From: Hylemonella sp. UBA6679
GTDB taxonomy: Bacteria > Pseudomonadota > Gammaproteobacteria > Burkholderiales > Burkholderiaceae_C
Assembly: GCA_002454975.1 (NCBI GenBank)
Contig: DKJZ01000018.1
Span: 1 to 38,696 of the forward strand
Direction of reading: 5' to 3'
Length of the DNA stretch: 38,696 nucleotides
How positions within the stretch are numbered: the first letter of the stretch is position 1; every line of letters starts with the position of its first letter. Positions 8,786 through 16,715 of the stretch are shown in pieces. Under the pieces are notes generated by a model. The model was not told the origin of the DNA, ran no database searches, and worked only from the letters and a program-made list of their open reading frames with translations. The position numbers and the translations under genes were made by a program.

Positions 8786-11358
8786 CACCAGTCCTCTTTC
8801 ACAGCGATCACCGCGTCGTGGCCAGCCGCGGCGCGGCCACTGAGCCAGGCGGTGAGGGTGCCAGCAAACAACACCGCTGCACACAAAGCCAACAAGCGCC
8901 ACACGGGCACTTGCAGGTCCATGGTCCAGTGAAAGCTTTGCGGGTTCACCACATGCACCAAGATGACCGACACCAGCAGCCCCAGGCTGAGCCCGGCGGT
9001 TGCGCCTATGGCCGTCCAGGCAGCGCCTTCGGCGGCCACCAGCCGCAGGATTTGCGCGCGCGTCAGACCCAGGTGCGCTAGCAAGCCAAACTCTTTGCGC
9101 CGAGCGAGCACCTGCGCACTGAAACTCGCGGCAATGCCAAACAAGCCAATGCCTATGGCCACCGCTTGCAGCCAGTAAGTCACGGCAAAGCTGCGGTCAA
9201 ACAAACGCAGTGAGGTGGCACGGATGGCCTCGGTGGCGGCGATCTCCAGCATGGCGCCCGAGCCTGGCGTGTGTGCATCGGCAAGCTCGCGCAAGCTCGT
9301 TGTGAGTGCTGGCACATCTGTGTTGCTGTGCAAAGTCAGGGCCACATCACTGATGCGTGCGTCTTGTGTGATGTGGCGGTAGTCGCGCTCATCCATCATC
9401 ACCGAGCCACTCTGGCGCGCGTAGTCGCGCCAAACCCCAGCCACCACCAACTTGGCCGAGGTGCTGGCGGGGGTTTGCGTTGGGCTCAAGGCGTTGGCAA
9501 GTTCCGGCAGGCTGGTGCCTGCGCGCGCGCCGTACAAATCCACCATGGCTTCGCTCACATAAATGGGCACAGCCCCGTCCGGCACAGGCTGTGGGTCATC
9601 GACCAGGGGCAGGGTTTGACGCACATCCCCCAAAGGCCGGGCAATCACCACCACCGGGGCCATGGCGGGGTTGAGGGTGACGCTTTGCACGCGTTGTGTG
9701 TGCACTCGTTTGACCTGGCTTAATTCGCCCACGCGCGTGACCCACGCAGGGTCTAAAAACGCAGAGGTGTTGAGGTTGCCTGCGCCTGTGTTGAGGGTGC
9801 CCGTGGCACTGCTGCGCACGTACACATCGGCGGGCAAAATCACATCGAGCCACTGGGTGACCGAGTTGCGAAAACTCGCCACCATCACCGTGAGGGCCAC
9901 GGCCAAACTCAAGGCTGCCACCACACCACTGACGGCCGAGCTGGCTGTGTGCGGCAAGCGGTGCGCGCGCTCCAGGGCCAGCAAAGGCAAAAGGCCACGC
10001 ACATGTCGTCGGCGTTGGCCCAGCAGAAGTGCCGTGAGAGCTGGCAAACCCATGATGCCCCCTAAGAGCAGGCAGGCAATAGACACATACGCCCCCAAGG
10101 GCATGCCTGCCACGCTGGGCAGGCATGCGAGCAGGGCGCCTACAAGCATCAGCGCCACACTCCAGCCGGCGTGCATGCGCCGAGCCGACACACTGCCCAA
10201 GCCTTTGAGGGTGGTCGCCACCGGCATGGCCCCGACCTGTTGCGCTGGCCACCAGCCACCAGCCATCGCAGCGAGCAAGCCCAAACCACCGTAAAGCAAA
10301 GCGGCCCAACTGTCCCACTGCAAGGCAGGTTGTACCCCTGGAAAATACCCGCCGCCCAAATCGCCACCGAGCATGTGCAGCGCAGCCCAGGCCAAGCCCG
10401 TGCCCAGCGTCAAGCCAGCCACGCTGCCCACCACGCCCAGCAGCGCAGATTCCAGCAGCACCAGCCGCAAGCGCTCGGCGGCACCCAAGCCCAGCACACC
10501 CAGCAGGGCAAATTGTTGCGCGCGTTGTGCCACGCTCAGTGAGAGCACCGAGAACACCAAAAAAGCGCCTGTGAAGAGCGCGACCAAGGCCAAGACGGTG
10601 AGGTTGACACGGTAGGCACGCGAGAGCTGGTCAATGCGTTGCAAACCGTCTTGCGGCGCGCTGAGCAAGACCCCGCGCGGCCAGCTTGGGTCTTGCAGCA
10701 GTTGGCGCTCAAACGCTTTGGCGTCCGCCCCTTCGTTCAGTCGCACATCAATTCGGCTGAGCCAACCGGTTTGTTCAAACAGGTCTTGGGCGGCGCCTAT
10801 GTCCATCACCGCCAGGGGTGGGCCTGAAGCACTCACATCGCCCATCACCTCAAGGGTGTGTGTGGCCTGACCCACTTGGAGTCTGAGCTGCCCAGTTTGC
10901 AACCCCGGCAGTTGTGCCCTGGCCGCGGGGTTGAGGAACACCGCGTGAGGCAAAAACATGTCCCAGGTTTGAGCGCGGCCTTCTGGGCGTGGTTTCAAAC
11001 GCGGCAACAAGCCAGGGGCGTGCTCGTTGAGCACGTCCACCCCCAGCACCCGCACAGAGACCCCTGCAATGCGGGTGTTGAGCTCGAGCACTGGGCTGGC
11101 CGATTGCACCTCGGCTTGGCGCGCCAGCTTGGCAAGCACGGCCTCATCAAGCGCACCGCTGGCTGCACGCACCTCCAAGTCGGCTTGCGCACCCACGCTG
11201 CGCACCGCTGCCGAAAACTCCGACAAGGCCGAGGCGTTGATGAGGTGCACCGCAAAAGCCAAGGCCACTCCCAGCATCACGGCCACCACCGCAGCAGCGT
11301 GCCGCCAGGGGTGGTGACGAACCTCTTGCCAGCTGAAGGTGCGCATCAGTTTGATCAT
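8785..11358 (-). CDS. ABC transporter permease with two FtsX domains (AttF-AttG-like)
   Basis: An 857-residue inner membrane permease. After a cytoplasmic start, one helix (about residues 20-42) is followed by a large periplasmic domain, then a block of three helices (roughly 255-380). Helices in the middle (about 400-450) and a second helix near 475-495 precede a second periplasmic domain, and three helices lie at the C-terminus (about 735-840). This duplicated FtsX layout matches MacB/Lol-type exporters and the fused permease of AttEFGH-like systems. It overlaps the lipocalin-like gene downstream by one base. The matching ATPase gene is upstream on the same strand but separated by hsp20. 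An alternative start is Met5 (11346); no clear ribosome site settles this. Confidence 0.88.
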   Translation of the reverse strand: MIKLMRTFSWQEVRHHPWRHAAAVVAVMLGVALAFAVHLINASALSEFSAAVRSVGAQADLEVRAASGALDEAVLAKLARQAEVQSASPVLELNTRIAGVSVRVLGVDVLNEHAPGLLPRLKPRPEGRAQTWDMFLPHAVFLNPAARAQLPGLQTGQLRLQVGQATHTLEVMGDVSASGPPLAVMDIGAAQDLFEQTGWLSRIDVRLNEGADAKAFERQLLQDPSWPRGVLLSAPQDGLQRIDQLSRAYRVNLTVLALVALFTGAFLVFSVLSLSVAQRAQQFALLGVLGLGAAERLRLVLLESALLGVVGSVAGLTLGTGLAWAALHMLGGDLGGGYFPGVQPALQWDSWAALLYGGLGLLAAMAGGWWPAQQVGAMPVATTLKGLGSVSARRMHAGWSVALMLVGALLACLPSVAGMPLGAYVSIACLLLGGIMGLPALTALLLGQRRRHVRGLLPLLALERAHRLPHTASSAVSGVVAALSLAVALTVMVASFRNSVTQWLDVILPADVYVRSSATGTLNTGAGNLNTSAFLDPAWVTRVGELSQVKRVHTQRVQSVTLNPAMAPVVVIARPLGDVRQTLPLVDDPQPVPDGAVPIYVSEAMVDLYGARAGTSLPELANALSPTQTPASTSAKLVVAGVWRDYARQSGSVMMDERDYRHITQDARISDVALTLHSNTDVPALTTSLRELADAHTPGSGAMLEIAATEAIRATSLRLFDRSFAVTYWLQAVAIGIGLFGIAASFSAQVLARRKEFGLLAHLGLTRAQILRLVAAEGAAWTAIGATAGLSLGLLVSVILVHVVNPQSFHWTMDLQVPVWRLLALCAAVLFAGTLTAWLSGRAAAGHDAVIAVKEDW

Positions 11359-11495
11359 GTGATGTGCATCAAGAAAGGGCGGCGTTTTGCTTGTGATCCA
11401 GCCAGCGCATTTTTAAATTCACAACAGACCTGACGCACGATGCCGAGCCAGTGGGGTTCCTGCCGTGCCTGTGAGGATTGTTGATGGAGTGAACC

Positions 11496-11918
11496 ATGAG
11501 TGCTTTGATGCGAACCAACCCTTGGCTCGATGATTTTTTCAAGGACTTGAGTCCAGGTTTTTACGTCAAGCCCTTGCATGGCGAGGGGGTACCCAGCGAC
11601 ATCCGAGTGGACGTGACCGATGCGGGCGATGCTTACAAAATCGCCGCAGAAATTCCTGGCGTTCATAAAAGCGACATCCATGTTTCGATGGATGGCAGCA
11701 CGGTCACGCTCAACGCAGAGATCAAGCAAGAAGACGTGGAGCGCAAGGGCGACCGGGTGCTGCGCAGTGAGCGCTATTTCGGATCGGTTTCGCGAAGCTT
11801 TCAGCTGCCTCAAGATGTGGACGCCAGTGGCGCCAAAGCCAAGTACGACAACGGCATTCTCAACCTCACGCTGCCCAAGAAAAAAGGCGGCCGCGCGCAA
11901 GAGTTGGCCATCGAGTGA
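11496..11918 (+). CDS. Small heat shock protein, Hsp20 / alpha-crystallin family
   Basis: A 140-residue ATP-independent chaperone. The alpha-crystallin domain spans about residues 36-132, with the AEIPGVHKSDIHVSMDG strand block and the signature GILNLTLPKK (the A-x-x-x-n-G-v-L motif) near the end. The C-terminal extension is short (RAQELAIE) and offers only an L-A-I version of the IxI anchoring motif. A good ribosome site (TGGAGTGAACC) precedes the ATG. The 137-base upstream region (11359-11495), the longest non-coding stretch here, shows no convincing heat-shock sigma factor promoter. The gene runs against the two halves of an ABC exporter, and its stop is two bases from the ATPase stop. Confidence 0.92.
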   Translation: MSALMRTNPWLDDFFKDLSPGFYVKPLHGEGVPSDIRVDVTDAGDAYKIAAEIPGVHKSDIHVSMDGSTVTLNAEIKQEDVERKGDRVLRSERYFGSVSRSFQLPQDVDASGAKAKYDNGILNLTLPKKKGGRAQELAIE

Positions 11919-11920
11919 GT

Positions 11921-12622
11921 TCATGGCTGCACGTCACGTAGTCCGTGCGCATGCAACTTGAGGGTGCGGTGGGCGTGCTGGGTCGCGGCTTGTGAATGCG
12001 TGACCAGCACCAAGGCGCTGCCTTGGGCCTGGACTTGCGTCAGCAGCAAGGCCATGACCTGAGCGGCCGTTTGCGGGTCGAGGTTGCCTGTGGGCTCATC
12101 GGCCAGGATCAGACCAGGCGCATGCACCAAGGCGCGTGCGATCGCCACACGCTGCAATTGACCGCCTGAGAGTTGTTGCGGCAGGCGCTCACCCAAGTCC
12201 CCCAGGCCCACAGCATGCAGCATGGCTTGCACCCGTGCTGGGTCGTCTCGACCGAGCAGCATCAGGGGCAGCGCCACGTTTTGCGCCACGCTCAAGTGGG
12301 GCAGCACATGGAAGGCCTGGAACACAAAGCCTACATGTTGACGGCGCATCAAGCTCAGTGAGCGCTCATCGCGCGCGCCCAAGCTTTGGCCTTGCAGCAG
12401 CACATCGCCCTGGTCCCAGCGGTCAAGGCCGGCCATGCAGTTGAGCAAGGTGGACTTGCCCACGCCAGAGTCTCCAACGATGGCAACAAACTCGCCCGCA
12501 TGCACCTGCAGGTTCACGTTGGCAAACACTTGCACCTCGCCGTAGCGTTTGCCCAGATCTTGGATCTCAAGTCGGGGCTGGTTGCTGGGGTGACTCATGG
12601 CCGAGTGCTCATCCTTTGACAT
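11921..12622 (-). CDS. ABC transporter ATP-binding protein (LolD/MacB-type, AttE-like)
   Basis: A 233-residue ATPase. Motifs in order: Walker A GDSGVGKST, Q-loop region FVFQAFHVLPHLSV, signature LSGGQLQRVAIARAL, Walker B LILADEPTGNLDP and the H-loop VLVTHS. The GNLDP after Walker B places it in the group that powers FtsX-type exporters, so the permease at 8785-11358 is its likely partner. The ATG at 12622 overlaps the miaA stop by 14 bases. Met9 at 12598 is an equally credible start with a ten-base gap and an AAGGA about 13 bases upstream. It appears to be the last gene of the mutL-MFS-miaA-ATPase series. Confidence 0.88.
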   Translation of the reverse strand: MSKDEHSAMSHPSNQPRLEIQDLGKRYGEVQVFANVNLQVHAGEFVAIVGDSGVGKSTLLNCMAGLDRWDQGDVLLQGQSLGARDERSLSLMRRQHVGFVFQAFHVLPHLSVAQNVALPLMLLGRDDPARVQAMLHAVGLGDLGERLPQQLSGGQLQRVAIARALVHAPGLILADEPTGNLDPQTAAQVMALLLTQVQAQGSALVLVTHSQAATQHAHRTLKLHAHGLRDVQP

Positions 12623-13556
12623 GGCGTGCCGCCAAGGTCAGCACCTGGTTGAGGGCTTGATCCTGGTCGCAGGCCACAGACTGGCGCTCAGGCATGCTGC
12701 GCAGCCAAGTGATCTGTCGTTTGGCCAACTGGCGTGTGGCGGCCACACCGCGCTCGGTGAGGGTGGCAAGCGGCGCAACACCATCCAAGGTCTCCCACAC
12801 CTGGCGGTAACCCACGCAGCGCATGGCGGGCAGCTCAGCGTGTAAATCGCCGCGGGCGCGCAAAGCACGCACCTCCTCGACCAAGCCTGCCGCCAGCATG
12901 AGCTCAAAGCGTTGGGCAATGCGCGCATGCAGCCAAGCACGGTCTTGCGGCTCTAGAGCGATCACATGGAGCTCAGCTTGCGCAGCCGATTTTTTATTCG
13001 CGTGAAAACTCGACAGGGTGCGGCCTGAGGCTTTGTAAACCTCCAGCGCACGTTGGATGCGTTGGCTGTCGTTGGGTGAGAGGCGTTGCGCAGTCAGGGG
13101 GTCCAGCGCCATGAGTTGTGCATGCATCGCTGGCCACCCCAGTTGCGCAGCCTCGTGTTCGATGGCTGCACGAATCGTTGCATTGGCTGCAGGCATGTCA
13201 TCGAGGCCCTCCATCAGCGCTTTGAGGTAGAGCATGGTGCCGCCCACCAACAAGGGCAGCTTGCCGCGCGCCTGAATCTCACGGATCAAGGCCCCAGCAT
13301 CGCGCACAAATTCTGCAGCGCTGTAGGTCTGCAAAGGATCCCGAATGTTGATGAGGTGGTGGGGCACCGCAGCCAGTTCATCGGCACTGGGTTTGGCCGT
13401 GCCGATGTCCATGCCTCGGTACACCAGGGCCGAATCCACGCTGATGATTTCAAGCGGCAAGGCCTTGGCCAAGGCCAGGGCCGCTGCGGTTTTGCCGCTT
13501 GCCGTGGGGCCGACCAGGGCCAAAGGCCGCAGGGTGGGGGCAGGTGGGTGGCTCAT
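12609..13556 (-). CDS. miaA: tRNA dimethylallyltransferase
   Basis: A 315-residue enzyme that adds a dimethylallyl group to N6 of adenosine 37 in tRNAs reading UNN codons. The N-terminal P-loop GPTASGKT is followed by the DSALVYRGMDIGTAKPS block that contains the catalytic Asp and binds substrate, and by DPLQTYSAAEF and PLLVGGTMLYLKAL. All are hallmark MiaA segments. The C-terminal part has MRCVGYRQVWE, which is also conserved. The start at ATG 13556 was chosen because the longer in-frame extension (to 13616) would run into the MFS gene and is not family-like. Ten bases separate it from the upstream MFS stop. Confidence 0.95.
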   Translation of the reverse strand: MSHPPAPTLRPLALVGPTASGKTAAALALAKALPLEIISVDSALVYRGMDIGTAKPSADELAAVPHHLINIRDPLQTYSAAEFVRDAGALIREIQARGKLPLLVGGTMLYLKALMEGLDDMPAANATIRAAIEHEAAQLGWPAMHAQLMALDPLTAQRLSPNDSQRIQRALEVYKASGRTLSSFHANKKSAAQAELHVIALEPQDRAWLHARIAQRFELMLAAGLVEEVRALRARGDLHAELPAMRCVGYRQVWETLDGVAPLATLTERGVAATRQLAKRQITWLRSMPERQSVACDQDQALNQVLTLAARHVKG

Positions 13557-13566
13557 AGCGAGACGT

Positions 13567-14769
13567 TCAGACCGTGTTTGCCGAGCGTGCTGAGCGGCGC
13601 AGCGCAAGCGCGGCAATCAGCGCAATCACCACGCCCCAAAAACCCACCCCGTAAGCCAGGGGTTTTGAGGTGCCGTCCATGGCTTGACCCAGCCAGGTGC
13701 TCATGCCAAAGGCCACCAGCATCATCAAAAACCCATTGAGGGCCGAGGCGGTGCCAGCAAATTTCGGAAAGGGCCCCACCGAGGCGCTTTGCGTGCACGG
13801 TTGGTTGATGCCGTGCGCGAACATGAACACATAAAACGGCAGCATGATGCTCCACAAGCTTTGGTGTCCGCTGGCAGCCAGCGTGGCCATGAGCACGCCG
13901 CCCAGCAAAGACAGCGCAGCTGCCAGGGCCACCGTGCGCGCCAGGCCCAAGCGTGGCACCAAGCGGCGGCAGGCCACGGTGCCTGAGATGTAGCTCAGTG
14001 GCATGGAGAACATCACCAGCCCATACTCATGCTGGCTGTAGCCCAACACGCCGATGAACACAAACGAAGACGCCGCCAAAAACGTGAACAAGCCGGCATA
14101 ACTGGCCGAGCCCAGCAGGGAGTAGGTGAGGAAGGTGGGGTTTTGCACAATCTGCCACCAGGTGCGCGCGAGTTGGCGCAGGTGCAGGGCCTGTGGGTTG
14201 GGGTGCTGCAGGGTCTCTTCAAATTGCCAAACCACCAGGCCCAGCAGCACGGCGGCAAACACCGCCAAGGCCAGCAAGGTGGTCTGCCAGCCCCAGGTGC
14301 CAGCCAAAAAGCCACCCAAGGGCCCACTCAGGCAAGCCATCACGCCCAGGCCACTCAAGGCTTGTGACATGACACGCGCACCTGCGAGCGGCTCAAACAA
14401 GTCGCGCACGATGGCGCGCGCACTCATCACTGTGGCCCCCATGGCCGCGCCTTGGACCACGCGCCACACAATGAGTTGCACCATGCTTTGGCTGAGCAAG
14501 GCTGCAGTGGCTGAAAGTGTGTAGGCTCCCAAGCCAATGAGCAAAATGCGGCGGCGGCCATAGCGGTCTGACAAAGGCCCCCACACCAGCTGCGACGACC
14601 CGAAGGCCAGCAACAAGGCACTGAGGGTGAGGTGGGCTTGGGCCACCGAGCCTTGCAGCTCTTGGGTGAGCATGGGCAGGGCAGGCAGGTACAGGTCGGT
14701 GGTGATGGGTTGGAGCCCCAGCATCAAGGCCAGCAACAGCACCACCCAGCTTGGCGTCATCCGGGTCAT
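13567..14769 (-). CDS. MFS transporter, Bcr/CflA-like drug:H+ antiporter
   Basis: A 400-residue, roughly 12-helix major facilitator protein. The first helix ends in PITTDLYLPALPML, a pattern typical of the Bcr/CflA multidrug group, and the loop between helices 2 and 3 carries WGPLSDRYGRRRILL, the MFS A motif. Helix 4 and 5 segments VWRVVQGAAMGATVMSARAIVRDLF and GPLGGFLAGTWGW also match the Bcr/CflA pattern. The function would be efflux of a small toxic compound; the substrate is not predictable. The start at 14769 lies five bases after the mutL stop. A second ATG at 14760 is also possible. It is sandwiched between mutL and miaA, so it is probably expressed with DNA repair and tRNA modification genes. 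Confidence 0.88.
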   Translation of the reverse strand: MTRMTPSWVVLLLALMLGLQPITTDLYLPALPMLTQELQGSVAQAHLTLSALLLAFGSSQLVWGPLSDRYGRRRILLIGLGAYTLSATAALLSQSMVQLIVWRVVQGAAMGATVMSARAIVRDLFEPLAGARVMSQALSGLGVMACLSGPLGGFLAGTWGWQTTLLALAVFAAVLLGLVVWQFEETLQHPNPQALHLRQLARTWWQIVQNPTFLTYSLLGSASYAGLFTFLAASSFVFIGVLGYSQHEYGLVMFSMPLSYISGTVACRRLVPRLGLARTVALAAALSLLGGVLMATLAASGHQSLWSIMLPFYVFMFAHGINQPCTQSASVGPFPKFAGTASALNGFLMMLVAFGMSTWLGQAMDGTSKPLAYGVGFWGVVIALIAALALRRSARSANTV

Positions 14770-14774
14770 GGGCG

Positions 14775-16667
14775 TCAGCGACCGCGCAGAAACAGCGCGT
14801 CCAAATCGCGCACCGTGACTTGCCGCCAGGTGGGGCGACCATGGTTGCATTGGTCGGAGCGCTCGGTGTGTTCCATCTCACGCAGCAGCGCGTTCATTTC
14901 ATCGAGTGTGAGGCGACGGTTGGCGCGCACGGCGCCGTGGCAGGCCATGGTGGCGAGCAGTTCGTCGCGGGCACGCTGAATCACTGTGCTGGCTTCGTGT
15001 TGCGCGAGTTCGCTCAGCACGTGGCGGGCCAGCTCCACCACATCGCCGTGGGCCAGCGAGGCAGGCACGCTGCGCACCGCCAGCGTTTTGGGAGAAAACG
15101 GTGAAATATCTAAGCCCAAGGTGTGCAGCGTGCTGGCGTGCGCCTCAGCCGTGGCCACCTCTTGTGGTGAAGCCGCGAAGGTGGCGGGAATCAGCAAAGG
15201 CTGGCTGGCCAGCGTGGTTTGCTCGCTCAGGGTGTTTTTGAGCCGCTCGTAAACAATGCGTTCATGGGCAGCGTGCATGTCCACCACCACCAGGCCTTGG
15301 GTGTTTTCAGCCAAGATATAAATGCCTTGCAGCTGTGCCATGGCACGACCCAGCGGCCAATCGGACCCCGAAAGCTGCGCTGAAGCCTGTGGTGAGGTTT
15401 GCGTGGGCTGGGCTTCTTGCGCGGTGAGAGGCAGCGCAGTGTTGTTGCTCGCGGCCAGGGGTGCTTGAGCTTGTGCAGGGCCCCACAAGGCCTCCAGGGT
15501 TTGGAGCGATGCCCGCGGTGAAGACCAGGCCATGCTGGGTTGCTGCCACTGTGGCGCCAAGCCCTGGTTTGTCGGCTTGCTCTCATGCAAGGCTGGTGCT
15601 TGGGCATCAAGGCCTGCGATGACATTGTTGGCTGCATGCGCTGCTTGCAAGGCCGCACGCGGTTCCGCCAAGGTGTTTTCAATGGCGCGGCGCACCGCTT
15701 GGTGAACCTCGCGGCCATCCCTGAACCGCACCTCGATTTTGGTGGGGTGCACGTTCACATCCACCCGCATTGGGTCGATGCTCACAAACAGCACATACAC
15801 CGGCTGGCGGTGCCCATGCAGCACGTCTTCATACGCACTGCGAGCGGCATGGGTCAGTACCTTGTCGCGCACAAAGCGGCCGTTGACATAGCAAAACTGT
15901 TGGTCAGCACGGGAGCGTGATGCATCGGGCAAACCCACCAGGCCGTGCACCGTCACACCCACGCTGTCCATGTGGGGCAGGGCGATGGTTTGGGCCACAA
16001 AGTCTTCGCCCAGCACGTCTTGCACGCGTTGCTTCAGCGCGTGAGGCCCCTCACTGCGGCGCCATTGCTCTACCAGTTTGCCGTCGTGCCAAATCTCAAA
16101 GCCCACATCGGGCCTGGCCAGGGCATGGCGACGCACCGCTTCGACGCAGTGGGCCAATTCGGTGGCGTCGGTTTTTAAAAATTTACGCCGTGCGGGGGTG
16201 CTGAAAAACAGTTCGCGCACCTCCACTGTGGTGCCTTGTGCACGGGCCACGGGTTTGAGTTCACCCGTGAGACCTTCCAGAAGGTAAGCATGATTTTGCT
16301 CGCTAGCCCTTGACAGGATTGAGCAATTAGCTACGGAATTGATAGCAGCCAGGGCCTCGCCCCGAAAGCCCATGGTGCCCACCGACTCCAGGTCGTCCAG
16401 GTTGCTGATCTTGCTGGTGGCATGGCGCTTGAGCGCCACTGGCAGCTCTTGGGGAGGGATGCCGATGCCGTTGTCTTCAACGGAAATCAGACGAACCCCA
16501 CCAGCCATCAGCCGCAGGGTGATCTGGCTGGCGCCGGCGTCCAGCGCGTTGTCCACCAGTTCGCGCACCACCGAGCCGGGGCGCTCCACCACCTCGCCAG
16601 CAGCGATTTGGCTGATGAGCTCGTCGGGCAGCTCTTGGATGGGACGGCGGGGCAGGGGCGTGGTCAC
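14775..16667 (-). CDS. mutL: DNA mismatch repair protein MutL
   Basis: A 630-residue MutL. The N-terminal GHKL ATPase has ISQIAAGEVVERP, ELVDNALDAGA (catalytic Glu and Mg-binding Asn), DNGIGIP and GFRGEAL. The C-terminal domain includes DMHAAHERIVYE at residues 463-474, which matches the metal-binding endonuclease motif DQHA(x)2E(x)4E except for Met in place of Gln. ACHGAVRANRRL and CNHGRPT blocks follow. This suggests a nicking MutL, unlike that of E. coli. The start is GTG at 16667: it fits the family N-terminus, and a TACAAT hexamer ends exactly seven bases before it. It leads the mutL-MFS-miaA-ATPase operon. Confidence 0.95.
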   Translation of the reverse strand: MTTPLPRRPIQELPDELISQIAAGEVVERPGSVVRELVDNALDAGASQITLRLMAGGVRLISVEDNGIGIPPQELPVALKRHATSKISNLDDLESVGTMGFRGEALAAINSVANCSILSRASEQNHAYLLEGLTGELKPVARAQGTTVEVRELFFSTPARRKFLKTDATELAHCVEAVRRHALARPDVGFEIWHDGKLVEQWRRSEGPHALKQRVQDVLGEDFVAQTIALPHMDSVGVTVHGLVGLPDASRSRADQQFCYVNGRFVRDKVLTHAARSAYEDVLHGHRQPVYVLFVSIDPMRVDVNVHPTKIEVRFRDGREVHQAVRRAIENTLAEPRAALQAAHAANNVIAGLDAQAPALHESKPTNQGLAPQWQQPSMAWSSPRASLQTLEALWGPAQAQAPLAASNNTALPLTAQEAQPTQTSPQASAQLSGSDWPLGRAMAQLQGIYILAENTQGLVVVDMHAAHERIVYERLKNTLSEQTTLASQPLLIPATFAASPQEVATAEAHASTLHTLGLDISPFSPKTLAVRSVPASLAHGDVVELARHVLSELAQHEASTVIQRARDELLATMACHGAVRANRRLTLDEMNALLREMEHTERSDQCNHGRPTWRQVTVRDLDALFLRGR

Positions 16668-16673
16668 CCCTGA

Positions 16674-16679
16674 ATTGTA
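16674..16679 (-). promoter_or_regulatory. -10 hexamer of mutL promoter, predicted leaderless start
   Basis: On the minus strand TACAAT (five of six bases of TATAAT) is followed by six bases and then the mutL GTG. A transcription start seven bases after the hexamer would fall on the G of GTG, so the mRNA would have no leader. No clear -35 element is seen at 17 bases. Confidence 0.5.
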
Positions 16680-16681
16680 GG

Positions 16682-16706
16682 TTGCCAGCCCCCTGCAGGC
16701 TGGCAA
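16682..16706. other. Perfect 9-bp inverted repeat between cutL-like gene and mutL
   Basis: TTGCCAGCC (16682-16690) pairs with GGCTGGCAA (16698-16706) around a seven-base loop. It sits between the stop of the molybdenum hydroxylase large subunit gene and the mutL start, both on the minus strand. No T run follows directly on the minus strand, so it is at best a weak terminator or an RNA 3'-end stabiliser. It also covers the region where the mutL -35 would lie. Confidence 0.4.
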
Positions 16707-16715
16707 GCCGTCCTT

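Noticed and set aside
11359..11495. Heat-shock sigma-32 promoter for hsp20
   Set aside because: No CTTGAA / CCCCAT pair with suitable spacing could be found in the gap.
16682..16706. Intrinsic terminator between the large subunit gene and mutL
   Set aside because: The stem is perfect but no T run follows on the minus strand; kept only as an inverted repeat of unknown role.
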